Position numbers and translations under genes: made by a program. From contig NZ_AP024484.1 in the NCBI RefSeq assembly GCF_017347605.1, positions 3,460,790 to 3,524,789 on the forward strand: a stretch of DNA of 64,000 nt, read 5' to 3'. Positions 18,914-28,045 of this stretch are shown piece after piece. The DNA comes from Prevotella herbatica. Its GTDB lineage: Bacteria > Bacteroidota > Bacteroidia > Bacteroidales > Bacteroidaceae. Below the pieces are notes generated by a model. That model was not told where the DNA came from, ran no database searches, and saw nothing but the letters and a program-made list of their open reading frames with translations. Each line of letters begins with the position of its first letter. The stretch's first letter is position 1.

Positions 18914-20010
18914 TAATTTACCTTTTCATATCCATAGTTGAAGAATATTGCTGTTGGTGATGCACCGCAAACATAATCTTTAACTTTTGTACCCATAGAA
19001 GTAAACTCTCTTACATATCCGTTTTTATTATAATCAGGATAAGAATTGTCAGCATTCATACTGTTTGATGCAATAAACACACGACCAGTGATTGGATCAA
19101 CAGCAATTTGTGCTGGACTATCTACTGTTCCAGCAAAAGCAGTTGTTGTTTTGGTTGCAAGAGTATAAATTCCGTAAGTTACATCCTTAGCTTTGTAAGC
19201 AGCATTCACAAAATAGAAATTACCTTGATACAAATCGGCCATCGTTGCATCAAACAAAGTAGTTGAAGATGTGCCTGATATCAGCTTCACCCCAGCACCA
19301 ACTTGTTTATAGTTTGCATCATAAGAACCATAATCCAAAACATACAAACTATTATTAGCATAGAATAACTTTACAGGATTAGTTACGCCAGAGATTGTCT
19401 GTGTATCAACAGATCCATTAGTAAGATTGATTGCTGATATTGTACCCTTACCCATACCATAATTAGAATTGGCTACATAAATATAGTTACCAGCTCCTAC
19501 CAACCCCTCAGGATATGAACCTACGGTGTATTTATTTGCAAGAGCATAAGTTGTTGTATCTACTGCAGCGACAACACCATGGTAAGTAGTAAAATATATC
19601 TTACCGTTTCCTGCAATGATATGACGAGGATTAGTACCAAGATCTGTTCCCAGTAAATCAGTAGTCTTAATCTGTTTAATGCTCTTCAAAGTGGTTTTGT
19701 CTACAACCTCAATCGTTGCCGAACCATCAACAACAATATACATTTTACTACCATATACAAGTCCATCGTTAGCTCCCGTTCCCAAAGAACTACCATTAGC
19801 CTTAGTAAAAACATTAGTAGTTGACTCACTATTTTTATAATCAATATAAGAGAGATTAGCTGGATTCGTTGATGTGCCATAGGCTACAACATAAGCACCA
19901 TCGCTAACTGCTTTTAGTCCTACACCCTCATATTTATCATCTTCACCACAAGAAGCCAATCCTAAGATGGCTGTCACTAGAAACAAAACATTTAAAAATT
20001 TTCTATTCAT
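18913..20010 (-). CDS. BtuG-like surface beta-propeller lipoprotein (YncE-like)
   Basis: 365 aa. Lipoprotein signal MNRKFLNVLFLVTAILGLASC (Cys 21) is followed by repeated propeller-blade motifs of the YncE/NHL type, for example GLVYGSKMYIVVDGSATIEVVD, HIIAGNGKIYFTTYHGVVAAVD and GLVGAGNYIYVANSNYGMGKG, spaced about 45 residues apart, consistent with a seven-bladed propeller. In Bacteroides, BtuG is a lipidated seven-bladed propeller that sits on BtuB and binds B12 very tightly at the cell surface. The position directly after a btuB-type receptor in a riboswitch-led operon makes BtuG the best call. Not confirmed by alignment. Confidence 0.75.
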   Translation of the reverse strand: MNRKFLNVLFLVTAILGLASCGEDDKYEGVGLKAVSDGAYVVAYGTSTNPANLSYIDYKNSESTTNVFTKANGSSLGTGANDGLVYGSKMYIVVDGSATIEVVDKTTLKSIKQIKTTDLLGTDLGTNPRHIIAGNGKIYFTTYHGVVAAVDTTTYALANKYTVGSYPEGLVGAGNYIYVANSNYGMGKGTISAINLTNGSVDTQTISGVTNPVKLFYANNSLYVLDYGSYDANYKQVGAGVKLISGTSSTTLFDATMADLYQGNFYFVNAAYKAKDVTYGIYTLATKTTTAFAGTVDSPAQIAVDPITGRVFIASNSMNADNSYPDYNKNGYVREFTSMGTKVKDYVCGASPTAIFFNYGYEKVN

Positions 20011-20036
20011 AATATTTTTATAATTAATTATTACAC

Positions 20037-22007
20037 TTAAAAACTATACGTAGCCGACATCGTAAAACTTCTTCCAGGCATAGGATACATATATATGATA
20101 TTATATTGCTTATTAAATATATTCAGTATGTCGCCACGCAAAGTAAGTTTGCCTCCTATATCAATCGTCTTATACACAGACAATCCAGCTTCTATATATC
20201 CAGGAAGACTATTTCCATTATAATGCTCATTGTTAACCCAGCGCATTGTCATTCCTGTCCCATGAATACTTAAATTCACCAATGGATTCTCATAGCTCAA
20301 CGAGGCACTTCCTGAATGAACCGGCATATAAGCTAACTGATTGAGATAGTATTCAGAAGTCTTGCTTGTTCGGTTCTCACATTTATTATACGTATAATTA
20401 CCAGATAACGAAATAGTCTGCCGTGAATCAAAATGATATGAGGCAAGAATAGACGCATCAACACCTTGAACAAGAACTTTTCCCACATTAATATGTGTCC
20501 ATACAAACATATTATAAGGTACTGCTACAATTTTATCTTTTACATTATTAATATAAGCATCTAAAGTAGCTTCAAAATCCATGCGATGAGAGAAACTCTG
20601 TCTCCACGTAACGCCCAAGTTAAATTGCTTTGTGATTTCAGGTTTCAAGTCACGACTACCATAAAGATAATAATAGCTTTCCGTAAACGTTGGAGCTCTG
20701 AAAATGCTCTTGTAAGAAGCCCTAACAAACAAATCGCGATTTTGAAGTAATTTATATGACAACGAGAAACTAGGTGACAATCTTCTCATATCTTTACTAC
20801 CCTCCCCTTCCTTTTCACCATTGAGGTAAACTGAATGAAGAAGACGAGCCACGGCAGTGAATCTACTTAGAGCATATTTTGCCGTGAAACTCTGCAAGAT
20901 GGTGTTTCGATAAGGTCGTGTATCAGTAGCAAGACTGCTATTGAGATTATTATAAGCATAATCCAACGAATAATCAAGAGCCAAATGATCAATGGGTGTA
21001 TACAACAAACTTGCACTGGCATAATATTCACGTTGCCAATAGCTAGCATCCTTAATCCCATCAGGATAAACATCATCATTATATATTGAAGCTGCCCAAT
21101 TTACTTTAGCATTCACCTTCAGACTTAGATTTCCGCTATTATTTCTTGTAGTGAAAAAGGTCTGCAAGAAAGCGTTTCTGTCACGCAGACGCTGACCGCT
21201 TATATTCGTATAATATATCACCTGACCGGGCAATAGTCGGCTGTTATCATAATAATATATCTTCGTCCATAGATTAGACAACTTGTTAATGCTCCATCTC
21301 AGATCCATCTCTCCGTGATAGCTATCCATTTTGTTATGGGTACGCTTCTCATGAGTAATCAGACTGATATTCTTAAGCGTAAATGGGAAGTTATTATCTG
21401 CGTGAGTGTATTCAGAAGAAACACTAGCTACAAAAGAGTCACTATATCTTTGAGTATATTTTACAAAAGGATTAAACAATCCAAACGAACCAGTCTTTAT
21501 CTCAGCAAGAATATGCGCACGATAATCCAACGGTAACGTTTTAAGAGTTTCTATGGAAAGAACAGCGGGATAGGCTGCTTGACGAGCTGGAATAAATATA
21601 TCGTCATTGTCTCCTATAGCAAGACTCACACTCCCTACATTATTCAAAGCATAGCGTGATAAATCTATTTCACCATTCTGGCATTCACTCAATAAGATAC
21701 CGTCATAGGATACACCAGTATGCTGGCTTCCAAGCCCTCTAACAGAAACCGTTTTCATTCCACCAGTGCCACCATAATCACGAATATTTACACCAGCAAG
21801 ACGATGCAAGGCATCTGAAATATCAGTAACTCCGAACTTCAATAAGTCTGCGCTTCCAATATATTGTACAGGAGCAGTTGAAAGCACACTACTTTTATGA
21901 GCACTGGCTATAACCTCTACATCATCAAGTAATATAGAGTCACTTTGAGCCATGACGGAATTGCCATAAGCCAAACATATTATAATACAATAAGAAATCT
22001 TTCTCAT
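20037..22007 (-). CDS. btuB: TonB-dependent outer-membrane cobalamin receptor BtuB
   Basis: 656 aa from ATG 22007. The open frame extends to 22121, but that stretch is inside the riboswitch; MRKISYCIIICLAYGNSVMAQ is a normal signal peptide, so the shorter start is right. A TonB-box-like DSILLDDVEVIAS lies just after the signal, followed by a plug domain (DISDALHRLAGVNIRDYGGTGG, VSVRGLGSQHTGVSYDGILL) and a 22-strand-type barrel ending in aromatic SFTMSATYSF. Length fits BtuB (about 600-700 aa). Takes up corrinoids across the outer membrane using TonB energy. First gene of the operon; expression should fall when B12 binds the leader. Confidence 0.9.
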   Translation of the reverse strand: MRKISYCIIICLAYGNSVMAQSDSILLDDVEVIASAHKSSVLSTAPVQYIGSADLLKFGVTDISDALHRLAGVNIRDYGGTGGMKTVSVRGLGSQHTGVSYDGILLSECQNGEIDLSRYALNNVGSVSLAIGDNDDIFIPARQAAYPAVLSIETLKTLPLDYRAHILAEIKTGSFGLFNPFVKYTQRYSDSFVASVSSEYTHADNNFPFTLKNISLITHEKRTHNKMDSYHGEMDLRWSINKLSNLWTKIYYYDNSRLLPGQVIYYTNISGQRLRDRNAFLQTFFTTRNNSGNLSLKVNAKVNWAASIYNDDVYPDGIKDASYWQREYYASASLLYTPIDHLALDYSLDYAYNNLNSSLATDTRPYRNTILQSFTAKYALSRFTAVARLLHSVYLNGEKEGEGSKDMRRLSPSFSLSYKLLQNRDLFVRASYKSIFRAPTFTESYYYLYGSRDLKPEITKQFNLGVTWRQSFSHRMDFEATLDAYINNVKDKIVAVPYNMFVWTHINVGKVLVQGVDASILASYHFDSRQTISLSGNYTYNKCENRTSKTSEYYLNQLAYMPVHSGSASLSYENPLVNLSIHGTGMTMRWVNNEHYNGNSLPGYIEAGLSVYKTIDIGGKLTLRGDILNIFNKQYNIIYMYPMPGRSFTMSATYSF

Positions 22008-22042
22008 TCTTCCTCGAGAATTGGAAAATATTAAATTACAAA

Positions 22043-22195
22043 GGCAGGTCTTCTGACTACACGACTTAAAACAAGCACCTTCCCGGTATTTTACCAGTGG
22101 CATAAACTTATTCATCAACATCGCTTACAGCAGCGGGACTGTTAAGGATTTTCACCTTATTCCCTTTTAATCATTCTTTTGAACCATTTGCGTTG
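22043..22195 (-). ncRNA. Cobalamin riboswitch in the btuB leader
   Basis: Read on the minus strand the leader contains, in order, GGTGAAAATCC, AGTCCCGCTGCTGTAA, GCCACTGG (22094-22101), ACCGGGAAGG and GTCAGAAGACCTGCC (the B12 box, 22043-22057): all the hallmark pieces of the AdoCbl/cobalamin aptamer in the right order. The 3' end lies 35 nt before the btuB ATG and I see no terminator hairpin between, so control is probably at translation initiation. The 5' boundary is approximate. Confidence 0.95.
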
Positions 22196-22265
22196 GCGAA
22201 TTTACTATAAAACGATGAGATATGCAAATAAAAGAAACTTTTTAATAAAAAAAACAGTTATTTCA

Positions 22266-22297
22266 CTTGATGCAAATATATTTAAATTGTATATTTG
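22266..22297 (+). promoter_or_regulatory. Promoter of the DASS transporter gene
   Basis: CTTG (22266-22269), 20 nt, TATATTTG (22290-22297). It gives a leader of about 35 nt before ATG 22337. It overlaps the oppositely oriented promoter-like sequence of the btuB operon. Confidence 0.6.
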
Positions 22298-22301
22298 CCA
22301 A
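22273..22301 (-). promoter_or_regulatory. Candidate promoter of the btuB operon
   Basis: On the minus strand TTG (22301-22299), 18 nt, then TATATTTG (22280-22273). The leader would be about 260 nt and contain the riboswitch. The -33 spacing is slightly short. Confidence 0.45.
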
Positions 22302-22336
22302 TGACTAACATCTGTATAACCATAAAAACATATATT

Positions 22337-23806
22337 ATGCAAGATTCTTTAAAAAAAGTTTTATCGGGAGGTTTTGACAAAAAGAAGTTCATAATGTTTG
22401 CCATTACGGCTTTTATAACATTATTAGTTTGGAATCTCCCGATTAGTGTATTCGGCATTGACGGTTTAACTATTGTGCAGCAACGTGTCATAGCCATATT
22501 TGTAATGGCTGTACTTTTATGGATTACTGAAGCCATACCAGCTTGGGCAACGTCTGTTACAATTATCTTCGTACTGCTGTTCTGTGTTAGCGACTCTTCG
22601 TTTTCTTTTCTTCAAGGAAAGGAAGGGCAATATGGCAAACTTCTTGACCATGTCGGTGTCATGGCTTGCTTTGCCGACCCAACCATCATCCTGTTTCTTG
22701 GTGGATTTATCATAGCTATTGCTGCCACTAAAAGCGGACTTGATGTGCTCATGGCCAGAACACTTATAAAACCATTTGGTAACAAAAGTGAAAACGTATT
22801 ATTAGGTTTTCTACTTATAACAGGAGTATTCTCCATGTTTATTTCTAACACTGCTACCGCTGCAATGATGTTAACATTCCTTACCCCTGTATTTAAAGCG
22901 TTACCAGCAAACGGTAAAGGGCGAATGGCTTTAACAATGGCAATTCCTATAGGTGCTAACCTTGGTGGCATGGGTACCCCTATTGGAACACCACCTAATA
23001 TATTTGCTATAAAATATTTAAACGACCCAATGGGTATTAATCTTGGTATCACTTTCACGCAATGGATGATAATAATGATTCCTTTGGTTATAATCCTGAT
23101 GATTGTTGCATGGAGACTCATTCTTCATTTCTTCCCATTCACACAAAAGACTATTGAACTTCAAATAAACGGAGAAGTTACACACAATTGGCGAACTGTT
23201 GTTGTTGGAGTTACAATTGTAACAACAATATTACTATGGATTTTCGGCAGTCAACTTTTCGGCATAAATGCCAATACAACAGCAATGCTACCTATTGCAG
23301 TATTCGCTCTTACTGGTGTCATCACAGCAAAAGACCTTCAAGATATAGACTGGTCAGTTATCTGGATGGTTGCCGGAGGCTTTGCATTAGGAATGGCTAT
23401 GAATGGAACAGGGCTTGCAGAGAATGCAATAAAGAGTATTCCTTTTGGACAATGGAATCCATTTGTTATCCTGATTATAGCCTGTCTTATATGCTATGGC
23501 TTAAGCAACTTCATCAGCAACACGGCAACAGCTGCACTTCTACTTCCTATATTGGCTGTTGTTTGCAAAGGTATGGGTGATAAACTTGGAGCTATTGGTG
23601 GAACAGTAACTGTCCTTGTTGGTATAGCTGTTGCAGCAAGTGCAGCAATGTGTCTACCAATTAGTACACCTCCAAACGCTATTGCCTTCTCAACTGGTTT
23701 GATTAAACAAAACGACATGCTGAAAGTTGGTCTATCAGTAGGCATCGTAGCGCTTGTCTTAGGCTTAGGAACATTGATCGTGTTTGGAAAATTAGGCATA
23801 TTCTAA
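22337..23806 (+). CDS. DASS/SLC13 family anion (dicarboxylate) symporter
   Basis: 489 aa from ATG 22337; the in-frame ATG at 22295 lies inside the -7 element and is rejected. A polytopic inner-membrane protein with about 11-12 hydrophobic segments. It has the duplicated DASS signature SNTATAAMMLTFLTPV (about 168-184) and SNTATAALLLPILAVV (about 405-420), each preceding a substrate loop (GTPIGTPPN and LPISTPPNAIAFSTG) that binds Na+ and carboxylate or sulfate. The most likely substrates are C4-dicarboxylates such as succinate or malate, with sodium; this cannot be fixed from sequence. Transcribed alone, ending at the hairpin at 23826-23861. Confidence 0.88.
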   Translation: MQDSLKKVLSGGFDKKKFIMFAITAFITLLVWNLPISVFGIDGLTIVQQRVIAIFVMAVLLWITEAIPAWATSVTIIFVLLFCVSDSSFSFLQGKEGQYGKLLDHVGVMACFADPTIILFLGGFIIAIAATKSGLDVLMARTLIKPFGNKSENVLLGFLLITGVFSMFISNTATAAMMLTFLTPVFKALPANGKGRMALTMAIPIGANLGGMGTPIGTPPNIFAIKYLNDPMGINLGITFTQWMIIMIPLVIILMIVAWRLILHFFPFTQKTIELQINGEVTHNWRTVVVGVTIVTTILLWIFGSQLFGINANTTAMLPIAVFALTGVITAKDLQDIDWSVIWMVAGGFALGMAMNGTGLAENAIKSIPFGQWNPFVILIIACLICYGLSNFISNTATAALLLPILAVVCKGMGDKLGAIGGTVTVLVGIAVAASAAMCLPISTPPNAIAFSTGLIKQNDMLKVGLSVGIVALVLGLGTLIVFGKLGIF

Positions 23807-23825
23807 AATAAATATAATAAAAAGT

Positions 23826-23861
23826 TACCCCCCGAAAGTTATATATAACTTTCGGGGGGTA
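23826..23861. terminator. Bidirectional intrinsic terminator
   Basis: A perfect 16-bp stem (23826-23841 with 23846-23861, core ACCCCCCGAAAGTT / AACTTTCGGGGGGT) with a 4-nt loop. It lies between the convergent transporter and outer-membrane protein genes; the T-tract is weak on the plus strand but the stem is very stable. Confidence 0.8.
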
Positions 23862-23889
23862 TTTATAGGTATGTGATCCTATTATTTCT

Positions 23890-26856
23890 TTAAAATGGAC
23901 GACCACCGCCGAAACCGCCACGGTGTCCTCCGCCTCCCATACCGCCACGTGGCATACCACCATGACGTCCACCTCTTCCTGGGCCTCCGTCAGGACCATT
24001 ACCATTCATACGTGCATCCTTGCCTCCAAAGATGTTAAGGCGATAGATAACATGCAACATTGCATAACTGTTTATGCTATTATATTGTGTATCGCTGCGC
24101 TGTATAGCACTTATCGTACGGCTGAAATTGCTCTGATTGTGTAGAATATCATATAATTGCAAACTCACAGTAAGTGCACTACCTCTAAGGAAGCCTTGTG
24201 ACAACTGAGCATTCCATACAAGTTCATTCGTATTCATTGCGTTATCACTATATCCCCTACGGCTATTATTGTGAAGATCCGTAGCCAAACTTGTACCCCA
24301 AGGTAAAGTTATGTTGATAGAACTACCATAAGCAAACTGCCATGTATCAAGATTATTATTTATTGATAATCCATTACGGCTATGAGTATAATTCAACGAA
24401 CCGTCAACAGCAAATTCCAACCAGCCATTACGATAGCTAGTCTCGATTCTTTCACCTAAAGATGAAGAACGAGTCGTTGTCTTTGTTGATTCGTTATTCA
24501 GGAACGTAAACGCAACATAATTATTATAGTTCACATTTGTGAATGTGTTCACATTGAAAACGCCAGCTGAGTCTATAGCCGTATTAAACATAAATGCACC
24601 TCTTACATTCCAGTTGCCATTAATGTTTTCAGGACGAGTAATGCGCCCACCGGTAGCCTCGTTATAGGTAACCATACTACTTATATCATTACTGGTATTA
24701 GTATAATTGATGAATGTCATTATTGCACGCTGCTTCTTCTCAATGTAATTATTATAGAATAATCGTAAATTATTAGTAAACGAAGGCTTCAACCCTGGAT
24801 TACCCTTTGATATGTTCAATGGATCACTGTCATCAGTTATATCAAGTAATTGAGTCATACTAGGTTGAGAAGTTGTTCCACGATAGTCTATGCGAAGATT
24901 ACTTACCTTACTGAAACGATAACGGAAATCTAATGTTGGAGTTATGTTTGTAACATTGCGGGTTGTATCTACATGCACTCCTTGATAATCCTGCATATAA
25001 CTAGACTTCTGAGGTTCAACCATCACACCTAGGTTAAACGTATATTTTGTGCGAATTATTCTCAACATCAATTCTATGTCATGAATATAATTCTTATATG
25101 CGGAATAACGACTAAGATTTGCATCAATATATGATTCAACAGGATTTGCCAATCTTGAAAGATAAGAATTCCAACCGCCATAAATCAAAGGTAGTCCAGC
25201 AAAATAGTCTTCCCCAAGATTACTGAAATCATAAGTTGATCGGTCACTCTTACTATATTTATATTGGAATTTATAACTAAACTGAAGGAAAGTAGCCCTC
25301 ATTATAGGTTCACTATATGTAAATTGCAAATCATACCCATAGTTTGTTGTAGGAGTAACATTCCATCTATTAGTCTGATACGTTGAGTCCGCATTACTTG
25401 AGTTCATTATCTGATATAAATGTACATTGCTTAGTGATAAACTCTTGCTATCACTCTTGCCATAATTTACATCTCCCTTTAATGTTAAGTTGCGCCCTTT
25501 AGTTCCAAATTTTCTATTATATTGCAACATAGCACCAATATTTTTATTGTTGCTATTGCTAATACCGCTGTTATCACGAGTATTAACCATTAGATTATCC
25601 GCAGAAAGTTTATCTATTGATTCCTTTGATAAAGGATCTAAAACATACGAATAAGGATCTGCATTATAAGAACCAGACGTACTCTTATTTATACCATCGT
25701 TATTAGAATATGTAAATGTAGGACGTAACATGATATCAGTCATAGAATCAGGATTCCATTCCAATCTCATTCTTGCATCCCAACTGTCATTTCTACTAAA
25801 ACTCTGATTAATACTATTTGAAAAGGCACCCTTTGAACTTACAAAATTTTCAACGGAACTCGTTGTATTTACGTCGCCATCAGCATGTTGCCAACGTACA
25901 GAAGCATCGATTTGAAGTTTATCTTTATTCTCAAAATTATAATTCAAACCTAACATTTTAGATGCATTCAAACCTTGCTTACCTGAACCAAACCTACCAT
26001 AACCACCACCACCAGGAAACCCTTGGTCATTGGTGTTATTAGCATTGGCAAAGATCATCAACCTATTTTTATCATTAAAATAAGCTCCCATAGCCCTATT
26101 AGAATAACGATCTTTACTACCTGCAGAAAGATCTATGTTACTGAACATACCTTTATTCATTCCTGGCTTCATACCAAAGTCCAATACCGTTTCCTCTTCA
26201 CCATCATCAATACCGGTAACTTTTGCTAAGTCACTTTTCTTGTCATAAGCCTTAATCTTATTAATCACTGATGTTGGGATATTCTTTAATGCTGTTTTCG
26301 TGTCACCGGTCATAAACTCTTTTCCTTCAACAAGAATTTTCTTCACTTGTTTACCATTAATAGTAATTGTACCGTCGTCAGCAATCTGTGCTCCAGGAAG
26401 TCGTTTCACCAACTCTTCAATCGTAGAACCTTCAGGAGTACGATATGCCGAAGAATTATAAACAAATGTATCTTCCTTCAACGTCACCTTTGAAGCTTGT
26501 CCAACTATTGTTGCCCCTTTCAACATAACAGCATTTGATCCAAGAACTATTTTACCAAGATCAACATTACCAGAGTTCGCTATATTTAAACGCTTTATAA
26601 CCGTTTTATAACCAATGCTAGTTATACGAACAAAATAACGTCCGTCGTCATTTGCTTTGACAGAAAATTTTCCATCGTTATTAGAAATTGTACCGGCAAC
26701 AAAAGTACTGTCTTTCGCACGTAGCAATTGCACTGTTGTCTGCGTTAGTGGCTCTTGGGTATCACGATCAGATAAACTTCCAGTGATAAGGCGATTTTGC
26801 GCATACGAGGCAACAGCAAAAAACGCCATTAGAAATAGTATTAAAGATTTTTTCAT
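23890..26856 (-). CDS. Outer-membrane beta-barrel protein (TonB-dependent-receptor-like) with Gly/Arg-rich tail
   Basis: 988 aa. Signal peptide MKKSLILFLMAFFAVASYAQ, then a carboxypeptidase-regulatory-like domain (ITGSLSDRDTQEPLTQTTVQL ... about 24-100), a plug-like segment (PEGSTIEELVKRLPGAQIADDGTITINGK, about 135-165; KKILVEGKEFMTGD) and a large barrel of the OMP_b-brl_3 type. After the last barrel-like strand (YAMLHVIYRLNIFGGKD) there are about 40 residues almost entirely of Gly, Arg, Pro, Met and His (for example RGGRHGGMPRGGM), ending GGGRPF. A normal TonB receptor ends in a C-terminal aromatic; here Phe is still terminal but follows the glycine tail. Substrate unknown. The gene stands alone between a terminator and the divergent aroB. 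Confidence 0.82.
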   Translation of the reverse strand: MKKSLILFLMAFFAVASYAQNRLITGSLSDRDTQEPLTQTTVQLLRAKDSTFVAGTISNNDGKFSVKANDDGRYFVRITSIGYKTVIKRLNIANSGNVDLGKIVLGSNAVMLKGATIVGQASKVTLKEDTFVYNSSAYRTPEGSTIEELVKRLPGAQIADDGTITINGKQVKKILVEGKEFMTGDTKTALKNIPTSVINKIKAYDKKSDLAKVTGIDDGEEETVLDFGMKPGMNKGMFSNIDLSAGSKDRYSNRAMGAYFNDKNRLMIFANANNTNDQGFPGGGGYGRFGSGKQGLNASKMLGLNYNFENKDKLQIDASVRWQHADGDVNTTSSVENFVSSKGAFSNSINQSFSRNDSWDARMRLEWNPDSMTDIMLRPTFTYSNNDGINKSTSGSYNADPYSYVLDPLSKESIDKLSADNLMVNTRDNSGISNSNNKNIGAMLQYNRKFGTKGRNLTLKGDVNYGKSDSKSLSLSNVHLYQIMNSSNADSTYQTNRWNVTPTTNYGYDLQFTYSEPIMRATFLQFSYKFQYKYSKSDRSTYDFSNLGEDYFAGLPLIYGGWNSYLSRLANPVESYIDANLSRYSAYKNYIHDIELMLRIIRTKYTFNLGVMVEPQKSSYMQDYQGVHVDTTRNVTNITPTLDFRYRFSKVSNLRIDYRGTTSQPSMTQLLDITDDSDPLNISKGNPGLKPSFTNNLRLFYNNYIEKKQRAIMTFINYTNTSNDISSMVTYNEATGGRITRPENINGNWNVRGAFMFNTAIDSAGVFNVNTFTNVNYNNYVAFTFLNNESTKTTTRSSSLGERIETSYRNGWLEFAVDGSLNYTHSRNGLSINNNLDTWQFAYGSSINITLPWGTSLATDLHNNSRRGYSDNAMNTNELVWNAQLSQGFLRGSALTVSLQLYDILHNQSNFSRTISAIQRSDTQYNSINSYAMLHVIYRLNIFGGKDARMNGNGPDGGPGRGGRHGGMPRGGMGGGGHRGGFGGGRPF

Positions 26857-26939
26857 CTAATGTATAATTTATTTACGAAAGGTTAGACTCTATTTTTTGC
26901 AACAAGTTTAATCAAAATTATCAAAAGATGAGTTAAAAT

Positions 26940-26970
26940 TTTGTTATTAAACCAAAATGATATATTTTTG
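26940..26970 (+). promoter_or_regulatory. aroB promoter
   Basis: TTTG (26940-26943), 19 nt, TATTTTTG (26963-26970), followed by C. It predicts a leader of about 20-25 nt before ATG 26999 and rules out the frame's earlier ATG at 26957, which lies within the promoter. Confidence 0.65.
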
Positions 26971-26998
26971 CATCGGAAACTTACGTTATAACGTATAT

Positions 26999-28045
26999 AT
27001 GGAACAAAGAATAATAATATCAAAAAATATTGGAGAAGAATTAGCTAAGGCTATTTCAGAATGTGAGCACGACAAGCTTTTTGTACTTACTGATGAAACT
27101 ACGCATGAAAAATGCTGGCCCACCATTGGCAAACTTATAAGAATGAGAAATGCCAAAGTCATCACAATAAAAGCTACAGACTCACATAAGGACGTTGATT
27201 CTCTTGCACAAGTATGGCAGCAACTAGGTGAAGGCGGTGCCACGAGACATTCGTGCATGGTTAATCTGGGTGGTGGCATGGTTACAGACCTTGGCGGTTT
27301 CGCAGCCTCTACATTTAAGAGAGGTATTGATTTCATTAATATTCCAACTACCCTTCTCGCTATGGTTGATGCTTCTGTAGGCGGAAAGACAGGCATTAAC
27401 TTTAATGGATTAAAAAATGAGGTTGGCGTATTCAATGATAGCAAGTATGTTATTCTTGACACGGAGTTTCTAAAGACGCTTGACAAAGAAAATATTCTTT
27501 CAGGGTATGCAGAAATGCTTAAACACGGTCTTATATCAAACGATAAGATGTGGGCACAGTTGGTTAATTTTGAAATCAGTAACCCTGATTTCGAATTACT
27601 ACAAACGATGGTTGCCGACTCTGTAGAAGTGAAAAAGAATATAGTAAAAAAAGATCCTTATGAAAATGGCATAAGAAAGGCTTTGAATTTAGGACACACC
27701 TTCGGACATGCTTTTGAAAGCTGGTCATTAAAACGTAAACCTATACTTCATGGCTATGCAGTTGCATACGGACTTATATGCGAATTATATTTAAGTAGTG
27801 TAAAGGCTGGATTCCCTACTGACAAGATGCGACAGACCGTTAATTTTATACGTGAGAACTATGGCAAGTTAGGAATAACGTGTGATGATTATGACGAACT
27901 TATAGAACTGATGACTCATGATAAGAAAAACACTGCTGGAATAATCAATTTCACACTTCTTGAAAATGTAGGTAAGATAAAGATAAACCAAACTGCTACT
28001 ATCGAGGAAATAAAAGATGCTTTAGACTTCTTCCGCGAGGGATAA
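26999..28045 (+). CDS. aroB: 3-dehydroquinate synthase
   Basis: 348 aa. Converts DAHP to 3-dehydroquinate, the second step of the shikimate pathway, using NAD+ and Zn2+/Co2+. Visible: NLGGGMVTDLGGFAASTFKRG (NAD/phosphate loop, about 84-104), IPTTLLAMVDASVGGKTGIN (about 111-130), and zinc ligands in GYAEMLKHGLI (Glu) and LNLGHTFGHAFE (His). Slightly shorter than the E. coli enzyme but complete. Supplies chorismate precursor, which the convergent menaquinone operon consumes. Its last 24 nt overlap the 3' end of menE on the opposite strand. Confidence 0.95.
   Translation: MEQRIIISKNIGEELAKAISECEHDKLFVLTDETTHEKCWPTIGKLIRMRNAKVITIKATDSHKDVDSLAQVWQQLGEGGATRHSCMVNLGGGMVTDLGGFAASTFKRGIDFINIPTTLLAMVDASVGGKTGINFNGLKNEVGVFNDSKYVILDTEFLKTLDKENILSGYAEMLKHGLISNDKMWAQLVNFEISNPDFELLQTMVADSVEVKKNIVKKDPYENGIRKALNLGHTFGHAFESWSLKRKPILHGYAVAYGLICELYLSSVKAGFPTDKMRQTVNFIRENYGKLGITCDDYDELIELMTHDKKNTAGIINFTLLENVGKIKINQTATIEEIKDALDFFREG

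Noticed and set aside
22008..22121. N-terminal extension of btuB
   Set aside because: It lies within the B12-box end of the cobalamin riboswitch, and a normal signal peptide starts at 22007.
22612..23121. 169-codon frame antisense to the DASS transporter
   Set aside because: Shadow of hydrophobic codons of the sense strand; the DASS motifs fix the true frame.
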